NCBI GenBank assembly: GCA_944323145.1
Contig: CALURJ010000015.1
Coordinates: 1 to 46,964 of the forward strand
Source: Candidatus Gastranaerophilales bacterium
GTDB taxonomy: Bacteria > Cyanobacteriota > Vampirovibrionia > Gastranaerophilales > Gastranaerophilaceae
Direction: 5' to 3'
Length of the DNA: 46,964 bases
In this document: positions 26,287 through 33,668 of the stretch, piece after piece
How positions within the stretch are numbered: the stretch's first letter is position 1
Layout of the letters: each line of letters begins with the position of its first letter
Program-made: the position numbers and the translations under genes
The notes under the pieces: generated by a model
The model's input: only the letters and a program-made list of their open reading frames with translations
What the model was told of the DNA's origin: nothing
Databases searched by the model: none

Positions 26287-26360
26287 CGGGACGTGGCGCA
26301 GCTTGGTAGCGTGCTACCTTGGGGTGGTAGAGGTCGCAGGTTCAAATCCTGTCGTTCCGA
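26287..26360 (+). tRNA. tRNA-Pro (anticodon GGG)
   Basis: 74 bases, full cloverleaf: acceptor CGGGACG/CGTTCCG, D-stem GCGC/GCGT, anticodon stem CTACC/GGTAG with loop TTGGGGT (anticodon GGG), T-arm GCAGG-TTCAAAT-CCTGT, discriminator A. CCA is not encoded. Confidence 0.95.
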
Positions 26361-26378
26361 TTTTTTAAATAAATATTA

Positions 26379-26450
26379 TGTGATGTAGCACTCTGTCGGG
26401 CAAATGATTGAGTATCATTTGTGAGAGGTAATGGTAGCGCCTTGCTATTC
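26379..26450 (+). pseudogene. tRNA-Pro-like fragment B with the same hairpin insertion
   Basis: Starts TGTGATGTAGC, close to CGGGATGTAGC of the tRNA-Pro that begins 138 bases later, and resumes with TGGTAGCGC as in that tRNA. The insertion is homologous to that of fragment A: GCAAATGAT-TGAGT-ATCATTTGT (26400-26422) with CTCT/GAGAG flanks. Base changes relative to A are paired (C-G to T-A inside the stem), so pairing is kept. Confidence 0.65.
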
Positions 26451-26502
26451 TGTTATGTCTCAGTTAAAGTTATTTATAGTACATTTGAAATCAGAATAGC
26501 AA
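26442..26502. repeat. 11-bp perfect inverted repeat downstream of fragment B
   Basis: TTGCTATTCTG (26442-26452) and CAGAATAGCAA (26492-26502) are separated by 39 bases. It fills the gap between fragment B and the second tRNA-Pro. Confidence 0.75.
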
Positions 26503-26516
26503 TTAAAAAAATTTAT

Positions 26517-26590
26517 CGGGATGTAGCGCAGTCTGGTAGCGCACCGTGTTCGGGGCGCGGGGGTCGCAAGTTCGAATCTTGTCATCCCGA
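26517..26590 (+). tRNA. tRNA-Pro (anticodon CGG)
   Basis: 74 bases: acceptor CGGGATG/CATCCCG, D-stem GCGC/GCGC, anticodon stem CCGTG/CGCGG with loop TTCGGGG (anticodon CGG), T-arm GCAAG-TTCGAAT-CTTGT, discriminator A. CCA is not encoded. It is followed by a T-rich stretch. Confidence 0.95.
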
Positions 26591-26678
26591 TTTTTTATTG
26601 AATAATTCTGCTTCCTATTCTTCTTACTGATGAAAAATTTATCAACATATTTTTTACTTTCAAAAAAGGAGGTAAAAA

Positions 26679-27407
26679 ATGTTTGAAGATAATGAAATCG
26701 AAGAAATTGTTGATGTTGAAGTCTGTGAAGTATGCACGCCTAAAATTCCTAAAAAAATTCTGATGGTAGTTACAAGTGCTGATCATTTTGATGAACTCCA
26801 CAAAACAGGAGTTTGGTTTAAGGAGTTTGCTATACCTTATAAAGCTTTTATAAAACAGGGCTATCAGGTTACAACAGCCTCCCCGAAAGGCGGTGCAGCG
26901 CCGATTGATCCTAGAAGTGAAAATTTATACGAAGATATTGAATGGCATGATGCGAAAAAAGCTTTAAATGATACAATTCCAATAAATACTGTTGATTTTA
27001 CGGACTTTGATGCTCTTGTACTGCCCGGCGGGCACGGGCCTATTTTAGATCTTTATAAGGATGAAAATCTCGGTGAAATTATAAATGATTTTGACAGAAG
27101 GAATAAACTTATAGCTGCAATATGCCATGGGCCTGCGGGACTTTTAGCCGCCAAGAAAGACGGTATACCTTTTGTGAACGGAAGAAGACTTACGTGTTTT
27201 ACAAATGAGGAAGAGGCGGAAGCCAAAATGAATAATCTTGTTCCTTTCTTACTGGAAGATGAACTTAAAGACGCGGGTGCCATTTTTGTAAAAGTTTCAC
27301 CAGGTATGGTTAATATTATCGAAGACGATAATTTAATCACAGGACAGAATTACCAATCAAGTAAGTCATTTGCAGATACTATAATAAATTATCTGGAACG
27401 AGAATAA
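26679..27407 (+). CDS. DJ-1/PfpI family protein (type 1 glutamine amidotransferase-like)
   Basis: 242 residues. The DJ-1/PfpI fold begins after an acidic 25-residue tail with CEVC. Core motifs: KKILMVVTSADHFD, GYQVTTASPKGGAAPID, DFDALVLPGGHGPILDL (with the acidic partner region), and the nucleophile elbow AAICHGPAGLL with Cys149 and His150. A lid segment (NEEEAEAKMNNLVPFLLED) is like that of Hsp31-type members, which act as deglycases, chaperones or peptidases. The exact activity cannot be read from sequence. SD AAGGAGG precedes the start. Terminator downstream. Confidence 0.92.
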   Translation: MFEDNEIEEIVDVEVCEVCTPKIPKKILMVVTSADHFDELHKTGVWFKEFAIPYKAFIKQGYQVTTASPKGGAAPIDPRSENLYEDIEWHDAKKALNDTIPINTVDFTDFDALVLPGGHGPILDLYKDENLGEIINDFDRRNKLIAAICHGPAGLLAAKKDGIPFVNGRRLTCFTNEEEAEAKMNNLVPFLLEDELKDAGAIFVKVSPGMVNIIEDDNLITGQNYQSSKSFADTIINYLERE

Positions 27408-27435
27408 CCGAAATCAAAATCTATAAAAACATTTT

Positions 27436-27466
27436 AATCCTTCCCGAACTTGGGAAGGATTATTTA
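27436..27466 (+). terminator. Terminator after the DJ-1/PfpI gene
   Basis: AATCCTTCCC (27436-27445) and GGGAAGGATT (27452-27461) form a 10-bp stem followed by ATTTAT. The stem resembles the left arm of the REP-like repeats in this window. Confidence 0.75.
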
Positions 27467-27511
27467 TAAAAACTATTTATCCCTCAATCCTATGATTTTT
27501 ATATAAAATGT

Positions 27512-27540
27512 TTGAATTTTTCAGCAGAAAGTTGTATAAT
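27512..27540 (+). promoter_or_regulatory. Promoter of the dicarboxylate/glutamate symporter gene
   Basis: TTGAAT (27512-27517), 17-base spacer, TATAAT (27535-27540), 33 bases before the ATG. Confidence 0.75.
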
Positions 27541-27573
27541 TGATGGGTAGCGATTATAAAAAGAGGTTATTAT

Positions 27574-28896
27574 ATGAAATTACACATGCAGATACTTATT
27601 GCATTAGGGCTTGGAATTAAAAGAAACTGGCATATTTTTTTCGGAATTATTTTAGGTATATTAGTCGGAATATTTTTACACGGGCATGAATACCCGCTTG
27701 TTTCTACATTATTGACATTTATAGGTCAGGTATTTATAAGATTAATACAAATGGTTGTTATTCCGCTTGTTGTATCGGCAATAATTATAGGTATAACAAG
27801 TGTCGGAGATAACAGGCAGCTTGGTAAATTCGGGACAAAGATGATTGTATACTACGGTATTATAACTACTGCCGCTGTTGCAATCGGTGCAGCTTTGGCT
27901 CTTATTTTTAAACCTGGTATAGGTGCTGCACACTATATAGCGGCGAATACGGCGAGTGAAGTTCAGGCCTCTGTTGCAACTGCTGTTCAGCAGCAGCAGG
28001 GTAATATTTTGAACATATTTTTGGGCTTTGTTCCTAATAATCCTATACATTCGCTTGCGTCAGGCGATATGGTTCCGATTATCGTATTTATGGTAATATT
28101 TGCGGTTGCACTTGCAAAAGTGGGCGATGTAAACAGACCTATTGTATCGTTCTTTGAATCTGTTTTTGCCGCAACAATGAAAATTACTGATTGGATTATG
28201 TACTTTGCGGCTCCCGGTGTTTTTGCTCTTACAGCAAGTGCGGTATCAAGTTTTGGTATAGACATTTTTGCAAGTATTTCAAAATACCTTCTTGTATTGT
28301 TTGTAGGCTTTATGCTCCAGTTGTGTGTTGTTTATCCGCTGTTTTTGAAATTTTTCTCAAAAGTCAATATTATAATGCTTTATTCTGCTGTAGCCGAGGC
28401 TTTAATGGTCGCATTCGGAACAGCAAGTTCATCCGCTACATTACCTCTAACAGTTGCATGCTGTGAAAAACGCGGGATTTCACATAAAATTTCAAGTTTT
28501 GTTTTACCTCTCGGGGCTACATTGAATATGGACGGAACAGCTTTATTGCAGACTGTGGCCGTAATATTTTTGGCACAGGCATACGGTGTTGCTCTGACTC
28601 CATTTTTAATTATTGAAATCTGTCTGCTTGCGATGATAGCATCTTCAACCTGTGCAGGCATACCCGGTGCCGGTTTGATTACGATTGCCTTAATCCTTAA
28701 CGGTATGGGCTTGAGTCCGGAACAGCTTGTTGCAGGATTTGCATTCCTGTTTACAATCGAAAGAGTAACAGATATGATGAGAACCCTTGTTAATGTTGCA
28801 TCGGATGCTGTTGTAGTTGCCGCAATTGCAGACAACGAAAACGAAATTAACTATGATTTGTTGAATAATCCTGCGGCTTATGAAGATATTGCATAA
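27574..28896 (+). CDS. Dicarboxylate/amino acid:cation symporter (SDF family, GltP/DctA type)
   Basis: 440 residues, an inner-membrane carrier that takes up glutamate, aspartate or C4-dicarboxylates with Na+ or H+. About eight membrane helices plus two re-entrant loops. Family motifs: QVFIRLIQMVVIPLVVSAIIIGI in helix 3 (shortened), the serine-rich hairpin GTASSSATLPLTVACCEK, TLNMDGTALLQTVAVIFLAQ with the NMDGT cation-site motif, and the second hairpin ASSTCAGIPGAGLI. The substrate cannot be told from sequence. SD AGAGG and a good promoter precede it. A small secreted protein gene starts 23 bases downstream and may be co-transcribed. Confidence 0.95.
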   Translation: MKLHMQILIALGLGIKRNWHIFFGIILGILVGIFLHGHEYPLVSTLLTFIGQVFIRLIQMVVIPLVVSAIIIGITSVGDNRQLGKFGTKMIVYYGIITTAAVAIGAALALIFKPGIGAAHYIAANTASEVQASVATAVQQQQGNILNIFLGFVPNNPIHSLASGDMVPIIVFMVIFAVALAKVGDVNRPIVSFFESVFAATMKITDWIMYFAAPGVFALTASAVSSFGIDIFASISKYLLVLFVGFMLQLCVVYPLFLKFFSKVNIIMLYSAVAEALMVAFGTASSSATLPLTVACCEKRGISHKISSFVLPLGATLNMDGTALLQTVAVIFLAQAYGVALTPFLIIEICLLAMIASSTCAGIPGAGLITIALILNGMGLSPEQLVAGFAFLFTIERVTDMMRTLVNVASDAVVVAAIADNENEINYDLLNNPAAYEDIA

Positions 28897-28919
28897 GAAT
28901 AAGTTTGAAGGAAAGGCAA

Positions 28920-29204
28920 ATGAAAAAAGTATTAATAGCAATTTGTATAGTTAATATAATGTCTGTTCCATGTTTCGCAATAAGTAAGCATTCATCCACG
29001 GAAGAAAAAATTGAATATATTAAAAAGCAATCAATCAAAATGCAAATAAAACGTATGGAAAATGCATGGGAAAAATTGTGCGAAACAGACTATAAAACCT
29101 GCGAGGAAAAAGAAGAATGGTTTGACAATTTGTTATACGAAACAAAAGTCCGCAAAAAGGATATGCAGACTATTATGTATAATTTAATGCCGCTGTATAA
29201 ATAA
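28920..29204 (+). CDS. Small secreted hypothetical protein, 94 aa
   Basis: Begins with a signal peptide MKKVLIAICIVNIMSVPCFA; the mature part is about 75 residues, charged and helical (SSTEEKIEYIKKQSIKMQIK), with two Cys (KLCETDYKTCEEKEEW) that could pair in the periplasm. The ATG at 28920 has AAGGAAAGG upstream and is preferred over a TTG 15 bases earlier. No family recognised. Probably in the same transcript as the symporter. Confidence 0.8.
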   Translation: MKKVLIAICIVNIMSVPCFAISKHSSTEEKIEYIKKQSIKMQIKRMENAWEKLCETDYKTCEEKEEWFDNLLYETKVRKKDMQTIMYNLMPLYK

Positions 29205-29229
29205 ATATTAATGTTAATTGAACATTTAC

Positions 29230-29255
29230 AAACCCTGGCTTTTCTGCTAGGGTTT
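29230..29255 (+). terminator. Hairpin terminator that also holds the queF SD
   Basis: AAACCCTGGC (29230-29239) / GCTAGGGTTT (29246-29255), then TTGTT. It ends 4 bases before the queF ATG and its 3' arm contains AGGG, the only SD candidate for queF. It could end the upstream transcript and also limit queF translation. Confidence 0.6.
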
Positions 29256-29259
29256 TGTT

Positions 29260-30156
29260 ATGAATAAAACGGACGAACTTGCATCAACACACTTAGGGAA
29301 AAAATCTGAAGGGAGCGATAATTACAATCCGTCGCTTCTTGTTGCAATACCCAGATGTGAAAACAGAAAACAATACAATATTGATGAAAATTGCCTTCCG
29401 TTTGAAGGCTTTGATGTCTGGCACGCGTATGAATTCTCCGCGCTTACTCAAAACGGAATTCCTGTCACAAGGCTTTTAAAGCTTAAATACAGCTGCAGCA
29501 GCAAATTTCTTGTTGAATCTAAATCTTTAAAACTTTATTTAAATTCATTTAATATGACAAGATTCGGTTCATCTGTAAAAGAATGTCTTGAAAAGTGTAA
29601 AGAGATTATTGAAAAAGACTTAAGCGAAAAACTTCAAACTAAAGTTACTGCTAATTTTATTGAGAATAACGCTGAACGTGTTGAAATATTCAAAAATTTT
29701 AACAACATAATGAATTATGTCGACGAAACAAATTTGAAGGTTGAAAAGTTTAAAGAAGCACCGGAAATTTTAAAAACGGAAGATACTCACAACATACAAA
29801 GCTGTTATTTAATGTTCGATTCTCTCCGTTCAAACTGCAGGGTTACACACCAGCCTGATTTCGGGGATTTATATTTGTATTACAAATCAAAAAAACATAT
29901 TTCAGAAGACAGTCTGGTAAAATATTTAAGCTCTTTCCGCTCTGAGTTTCATTTCCATGAAGAATGCTGCGAAATGATTTATAAACGACTTTACGATTTA
30001 TTAGTGGCCGGAGATGAGCTGTTTGTCTGCGCACTTTATACAAGAAGGGGCGGAATTGATATTTGTCCGGCACGGTGGAGTAAAAATTGTGTTGTTGAAG
30101 ATGTTTTCAATCTCGCTGACATCTCAAAATTTGCAAGAGGAAGTCTAAAACAGTAA
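29260..30156 (+). CDS. queF: NADPH-dependent 7-cyano-7-deazaguanine reductase, long (bimodular) type
   Basis: Reduces preQ0 to preQ1 in queuosine biosynthesis. 298 residues, the long two-module T-fold type known from E. coli (about 280). The catalytic Cys193 sits in SNCRVTHQPDFGDLYLYY, with D200 seven residues later as in the family. The substrate-binding region FHFHEECCEMIYKRL and the C-terminal FVCALYTRRGGIDICPARW are typical. The N-terminal module keeps LLKLKYSCSSKFLVESKSLKLYLNSF (shortened here), the QueF Glu-Ser-Lys-Ser motif. The usual CPVTGQPDW is CRVTHQPDF here. A stop-start overlap with yraN shows operon organisation. No preQ1 riboswitch was seen upstream. Confidence 0.95.
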   Translation: MNKTDELASTHLGKKSEGSDNYNPSLLVAIPRCENRKQYNIDENCLPFEGFDVWHAYEFSALTQNGIPVTRLLKLKYSCSSKFLVESKSLKLYLNSFNMTRFGSSVKECLEKCKEIIEKDLSEKLQTKVTANFIENNAERVEIFKNFNNIMNYVDETNLKVEKFKEAPEILKTEDTHNIQSCYLMFDSLRSNCRVTHQPDFGDLYLYYKSKKHISEDSLVKYLSSFRSEFHFHEECCEMIYKRLYDLLVAGDELFVCALYTRRGGIDICPARWSKNCVVEDVFNLADISKFARGSLKQ

Positions 30157-30503
30157 TGAATAACAGAAAATTCGGGGATGCGGGAGAGGATCTTGCCTGC
30201 CGTTATCTAGAAAAACAAGGGTATGAAATTTTGGAAAGAAACAAACATTATTCAAGATTTTGCGAGCTTGATATTATTGCAAAACAGAAAAATACAGTTG
30301 TGTTTGTAGAGGTTAAAACACGTAAAACTGCGGATTTCGGTACCCCTTTTGAAGCCGTTACAAAAACAAAGTATGAAAACATTAAACGCGGGGTTCAGTT
30401 TTATCTTGCGGAAAATAAAGTCAAGGACTACAGGGTAGATGTTATAGGAATTACCCTGAAGCCAGAAATCAAAATAGAGCATTTGAAAAATGTTTATATA
30501 TAA
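30156..30503 (+). CDS. yraN: YraN family (UPF0102) predicted endonuclease-like protein
   Basis: 115 residues. GDAGEDLACRYLEKQGYEIL, then FCELDIIAKQKNTVVFVEVKTRK: the E...D...ExK pattern is that of the PD-(D/E)xK nuclease fold shared by this family and Holliday junction resolvases. The cellular role is unproven. The ATG shares its A with the queF stop codon (TAATGA), so the pair is translationally coupled. Confidence 0.93.
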   Translation: MNNRKFGDAGEDLACRYLEKQGYEILERNKHYSRFCELDIIAKQKNTVVFVEVKTRKTADFGTPFEAVTKTKYENIKRGVQFYLAENKVKDYRVDVIGITLKPEIKIEHLKNVYI

Positions 30504-30524
30504 ACTTTATTTTTGAAATTATGC

Positions 30525-30530
30525 TATAAT
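30525..30530 (+). promoter_or_regulatory. Extended -10 of a likely leaderless promoter
   Basis: TGCTATAAT followed by six bases (AACTCT) and then ATG. No SD is present. Confidence 0.65.
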
Positions 30531-30536
30531 AACTCT

Positions 30537-32180
30537 ATGGGTAATATAAAAATTGTTTCGCCAGTCAAAAAACCTGAAGATATTGACGTTTTCGCAAAAG
30601 AAACATCTTGCAGAGATTATTATGTTTATCATAAAAAATTCTTAAATAACAATTTTGAATATGTAAACGAGTTTGTCGAGGCTGCAAGACGAAATAAATG
30701 CGCGGTATATATTAACTTTAAGCATGATATAACAGAAGAAAATCTGCCTGAAATAAAAAAAATGCTTAAGTTTTTAAAAACGGCCGGTATTGACGGGATA
30801 TTTGTCAACAGTTTCGCAATTTTAGAGGCAATAAAGGTTTTTAATCTGCCGTTTAAGGTAATAGCGGATTCATACTTTGATATTCACAATCTTGCGGGAA
30901 TTGATTTTATAAATAATTTCCATAAAGTTGATGAAATAATCATAACTGAAGAAATATACATGAAAAATATTTCCAAGATTAAAAAGTACACAAAACTTCC
31001 GCTTGCTATAGACAGTGATAATCTTCCTTACTGTGCGGAAGATATTAAAAAACTGAAAGCAATAGACAGTGTAGTTATTAAGGGAAAATTCAATAATTCG
31101 GAAGAAATTCTGGAGGCGATAGAACTTATACAGAAAATTCTTGATAAACCAAAGCTTTTCAAACATCAAAAATTGCCGTTTAAACACGTTAGAAAGAGTA
31201 TTTACAGCACAAACCATTTTCTCGGAGTTGTTGTGAGCGCTGAAGGGCAGGATTTTAAATTCAGCCGTAATATAAAGAATTTTGACTGGGATATAAAAAG
31301 TCCGCGGATTAAAAAGGATATTGATTACTCTAAAAAAGATATTTACCGCATTAATCTGCGTTTGTCAGAACTTGCTCAATTGAAAGAACTTGAAAAATAT
31401 ATAAAAAAGACCGGCGTAAATCCCGTTCATTCTATAGAGTACGGCGAAATCCTTGCAACACGCGACCTTGCCACAAGCAGTTTTAAGGATATAATTACAA
31501 AGGTTAAAAAATTCTGTACAAAATACGGAATAAAATTTCAGCTTTCTACCCCGAGAATACTTATAGAACGGGATTTTGACAGGGTTTATGAGTATGAAAA
31601 GCAAATACTACTTCAAACTCCGGCGCCTGATAGCCTTATAATTAACAATATAGGTTATTTTTGGACTGCGATAAATGATCCGGAAATAAATCATATTCCG
31701 ATAGAAATTGGTCAGGGCATAAATTTGCTTAACAGCCTGTCTATAAAATGCCTGAACAACCTTGCTCAGATTGATACCGTTGATTTTACATCGTTTTCGG
31801 ATATTGAAAGCACAATAAAGACTATAAAGAAGATAAAAAACGATATTCCGAACCGAAAATATACAATCGCAGGCAATATAAGGGTTCCAAGCCTCGGGCT
31901 CTGCCCGTTGAATAATGACAGCGCAATTATTTCGAGACTTTCTTGTAAGGCTCCGTGTCACAGAGGCGGTTATGCTCTTCATGACCCGTCATTAGATAAA
32001 ATATTTCCGTTTACGTGCGACGGTTTTTGCAGAATGCACATGTTTGAAGATAAAATTCTTGAACAGTTTGACAAAGTTGAGGAACTTTATAAAGCCGGAG
32101 TTAATGAATTTGTATTTGATTTTAGTGCGTTGAATGCAAAATTTGTTCCTGTGCTGTTGAATAAATTTTTTGCGGAGTGA
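30537..32180 (+). CDS. U32-family (collagenase-like / RNA hydroxylation type) protein, long and divergent
   Basis: 547 residues. A U32-type TIM-barrel pattern: FLKTAGIDGIFVNSFAILEAI early, then a middle domain (FKFSRNIKNFDWDIKSPRI), then a second barrel-like part. The C-terminal region has a cysteine cluster: LSCKAPCHRGGYAL and FPFTCDGFCRMHMFEDK, similar to the Cys motif of U32 proteins that act in RNA hydroxylation. It is longer than TrhP-type proteins, and substrate assignment is not possible. The ATG at 30537 has no SD but has a -10 six bases before it; an in-frame TTG lies 24 bases upstream. A second U32 gene sits at 39051. Confidence 0.8.
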   Translation: MGNIKIVSPVKKPEDIDVFAKETSCRDYYVYHKKFLNNNFEYVNEFVEAARRNKCAVYINFKHDITEENLPEIKKMLKFLKTAGIDGIFVNSFAILEAIKVFNLPFKVIADSYFDIHNLAGIDFINNFHKVDEIIITEEIYMKNISKIKKYTKLPLAIDSDNLPYCAEDIKKLKAIDSVVIKGKFNNSEEILEAIELIQKILDKPKLFKHQKLPFKHVRKSIYSTNHFLGVVVSAEGQDFKFSRNIKNFDWDIKSPRIKKDIDYSKKDIYRINLRLSELAQLKELEKYIKKTGVNPVHSIEYGEILATRDLATSSFKDIITKVKKFCTKYGIKFQLSTPRILIERDFDRVYEYEKQILLQTPAPDSLIINNIGYFWTAINDPEINHIPIEIGQGINLLNSLSIKCLNNLAQIDTVDFTSFSDIESTIKTIKKIKNDIPNRKYTIAGNIRVPSLGLCPLNNDSAIISRLSCKAPCHRGGYALHDPSLDKIFPFTCDGFCRMHMFEDKILEQFDKVEELYKAGVNEFVFDFSALNAKFVPVLLNKFFAE

Positions 32181-32188
32181 GTAAAAAG

Positions 32189-32283
32189 CCTTCCCTGAAT
32201 AGGGAAGGTTTGGATGGGTTTCGATAAGATTAGATAATTAAAATATCGTCACCCACCCCTAGCCCCTCCCTGACAAGGGAGGG
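32189..32283 (+). repeat. REPIN-like repeat copy 1
   Basis: Left hairpin CCTTCCCTGAATAGGGAAGG, tag TTTGGATGGGTTTCGAT, AT-rich spacer, then tag ACCCACCCCTAGCCC and right hairpin CTCCCTGACAAGGGAGGG. Left and right parts are inverted versions of one REP unit. Confidence 0.85.
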
Positions 32284-32294
32284 CGAAAATAAAG

Positions 32295-32387
32295 TCTTCC
32301 CTGATTAGGGAAGGTTTGGTTGGGTTTCGATTTGAATAATGTCTATAAGATTGTTACCCACCCCTCCCCCTCCCTAACAAGGGAGGG
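32295..32387 (+). repeat. REPIN-like repeat copy 2
   Basis: Same build as the preceding copy: TCTTCCCTGATTAGGGAAGG, tag TTTGGTTGGGTTTCGAT, spacer, TTACCCACCCCTCCCC, right hairpin CTCCCTAACAAGGGAGGG. The two copies are 11 bases apart. Confidence 0.85.
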
Positions 32388-32396
32388 AATAAAAAA

Positions 32397-32418
32397 GCGT
32401 TCCCTAATCAGGGTGGGG
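32397..32418 (+). repeat. Single decayed REP half-unit
   Basis: GCGTTCCCTAATCAGGGTGG is a left-arm hairpin without its partner, 10 bases after the second REPIN-like copy. Confidence 0.65.
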
Positions 32419-32427
32419 AAATAACAC

Positions 32428-32460
32428 AAAATCGGCCTGTGAAGTTTCACAGACCGATTT
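32428..32460 (-). terminator. Terminator of the first twin prepilin gene
   Basis: AAATCGG-C-CTGTGA / TCACAG-A-CCGATTT hairpin, about 28 bases past the stop codon of the minus-strand prepilin gene, followed by TTTTG on that strand. Confidence 0.8.
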
Positions 32461-32488
32461 ATATACAATCTTAAGGTAATAATTCAGA

Positions 32489-33157
32489 TTATTTACCGTA
32501 CAATACAGCTCTTGCAGCGTCAGTTGATGGCAATACAGTTGAGTCAAATATCATAACCGGATAGATATCTGTCGGGTTAGTTACTTTACAAGTACCACCT
32601 GCTGCAGCTGTTCCAGTGTTTGTTCCATCACAAACGACAACTTTGTTGGGACCTTTAGTACCGTTAACATCTACGAAACCTGAACAAGCTGATTGTCTTG
32701 CAGCATTCCAAGCAGATCCTCCAACAATGCTAGTATCTTTTGTACATTTATTTGCGCCAGTTGCATCTTGTCCTATATTCGTTTTGTAACTAAACATAAT
32801 TCCATCATTAAAGAATAATGTAGTATTGCCTGCAGCAGGAGTTGCAACGCCATTTGCTGTTGTTGCTATTGAATAGTCGCTTATTGCTCCATCTTCTGTT
32901 CTAACGACATTCATTCTTTGAGACAAAATCTGGGTCATTGTATTTGTTGTATCTATGTCACCGAAGTCAACTTCATCCAATGCAACGTTTAGTGTAACGG
33001 CCTGTGAAATTGCTGACAAAGCTTTTTTGTAAGCAGCTTTGTACTGAGCGCCTTGAGTTGAGTTCATTAATGTGGGCATAGTCATTGCAGCTACAACACC
33101 GATAATACCTAAAGTAATCAACACTTCTGCGAGTGTAAAGCCGAATCTTTTTGTCAT
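32489..33157 (-). CDS. Prepilin-like protein, twin paralog 1
   Basis: 222 residues. Short leader MTKRFG, then FTLAEVLITLGIIGVVAAMT (signal and membrane helix), spine (YKAAYKKALSAISQAVTLNVALD), and a head of beta-type sequence with FFNDGIMFSY, GFVDVNGTKGPNKV, TNPTDIYPVMIFD and the end AVLYGK. Cys pairs (NKCTKD, QSACSG, VVCDG, GGTCKV) may form disulfides. SD AAAGGTGA upstream. About 500 bases further upstream lies a second copy with the same leader sequence and 5' half, so the pair arose by duplication. Likely a pilus, pseudopilus or adhesin subunit handled by a prepilin peptidase. Confidence 0.9.
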   Translation of the reverse strand: MTKRFGFTLAEVLITLGIIGVVAAMTMPTLMNSTQGAQYKAAYKKALSAISQAVTLNVALDEVDFGDIDTTNTMTQILSQRMNVVRTEDGAISDYSIATTANGVATPAAGNTTLFFNDGIMFSYKTNIGQDATGANKCTKDTSIVGGSAWNAARQSACSGFVDVNGTKGPNKVVVCDGTNTGTAAAGGTCKVTNPTDIYPVMIFDSTVLPSTDAARAVLYGK

Positions 33158-33419
33158 AATCTTTTCACCTTTCTTTTTTGTAAAACTTTCTGATTTCTCA
33201 AAATGCTTTACGCTTTTTTATCTCTCTATCCTAAATTATCATTCTCGAATCTTTTTGCTTTGTGGATATGCATAAAAAACTTTTGAAAAATCTTTTTGTA
33301 CTTTCATTTTAAATTATGTTTCAGAAAATGTCAATAGGTTTACAAAAATTATTAATTAATTTTAACTAATTCTAAGGGATTAGAAAACGAAAAATCATAC
33401 GAATGGATGAGATTTTTGA

Positions 33420-33451
33420 CCCTCTCCCCTACCCCTCTCCCGAGAGAGGGG
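33420..33451 (+). repeat. Variant REP half-unit
   Basis: CCCTCTCCCCTACCCCTCTC then CCGAGAGAGGGG: a hairpin CCCCTCTC/GAGAGGGG with a CCCCTA-type tag, related to but distinct from the other units. Confidence 0.7.
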
Positions 33452-33461
33452 AATAAACAAG

Positions 33462-33550
33462 CCTTCCCTAAATAGGGAAGGCTTGGAAGGGTTTTGGTTG
33501 AAAATATTAAGCTTGTCACCCACCCCTTTCCCCTCCCTGACTAGGGAGGG
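33462..33550 (+). repeat. REPIN-like repeat copy 3
   Basis: CCTTCCCTAAATAGGGAAGG, tag CTTGGAAGGGTTTTGGT, spacer with AATATTAAGCTTGT, tag ACCCACCCCTTTCC, right hairpin CCTCCCTGACTAGGGAGGG. It lies between the twin prepilin genes, 5' of the first and 3' of the second. Confidence 0.85.
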
Positions 33551-33564
33551 AAAATATATAAAAA

Positions 33565-33589
33565 AACGGCGGGGTGAAAACTCCGCCGA
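33565..33589 (-). terminator. Terminator of the second twin prepilin gene
   Basis: On the minus strand CGGCGGAG-TTTTCA-CCCCGCCG is followed by seven T. It lies about 80 bases beyond the stop codon at 33669. Confidence 0.8.
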
Positions 33590-33611
33590 CAAAAAGATTC
33601 GAACTTTTTTT

Positions 33612-33660
33612 AGCGTGCCGCTTCACACGCCATGCAGACAACTGTGAAGTCGCAGCGCAA
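33612..33660. repeat. Imperfect long inverted repeat with TCATTGCG-type end
   Basis: GCGTGCCGCTTCACA (33613 onward) pairs with TGTGAAGTCGCAGCGC near 33643-33658; CTTCACA/TGTGAAG is perfect. The end GCGCAATGACG is the complement of the CGTCATTGCG seen at 35005-35014, which suggests a second palindromic repeat family. Confidence 0.55.
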
Positions 33661-33668
33661 TGACGTTA

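Noticed and set aside
26100..26345. Open frames on both strands over the tRNA-Pro region.
   Set aside because: They overlap tRNA genes, have no SD and show no coding-like composition.
29205..29262. preQ1 riboswitch before queF.
   Set aside because: The expected small pseudoknot with an A-rich tail is absent; only a plain hairpin is seen.
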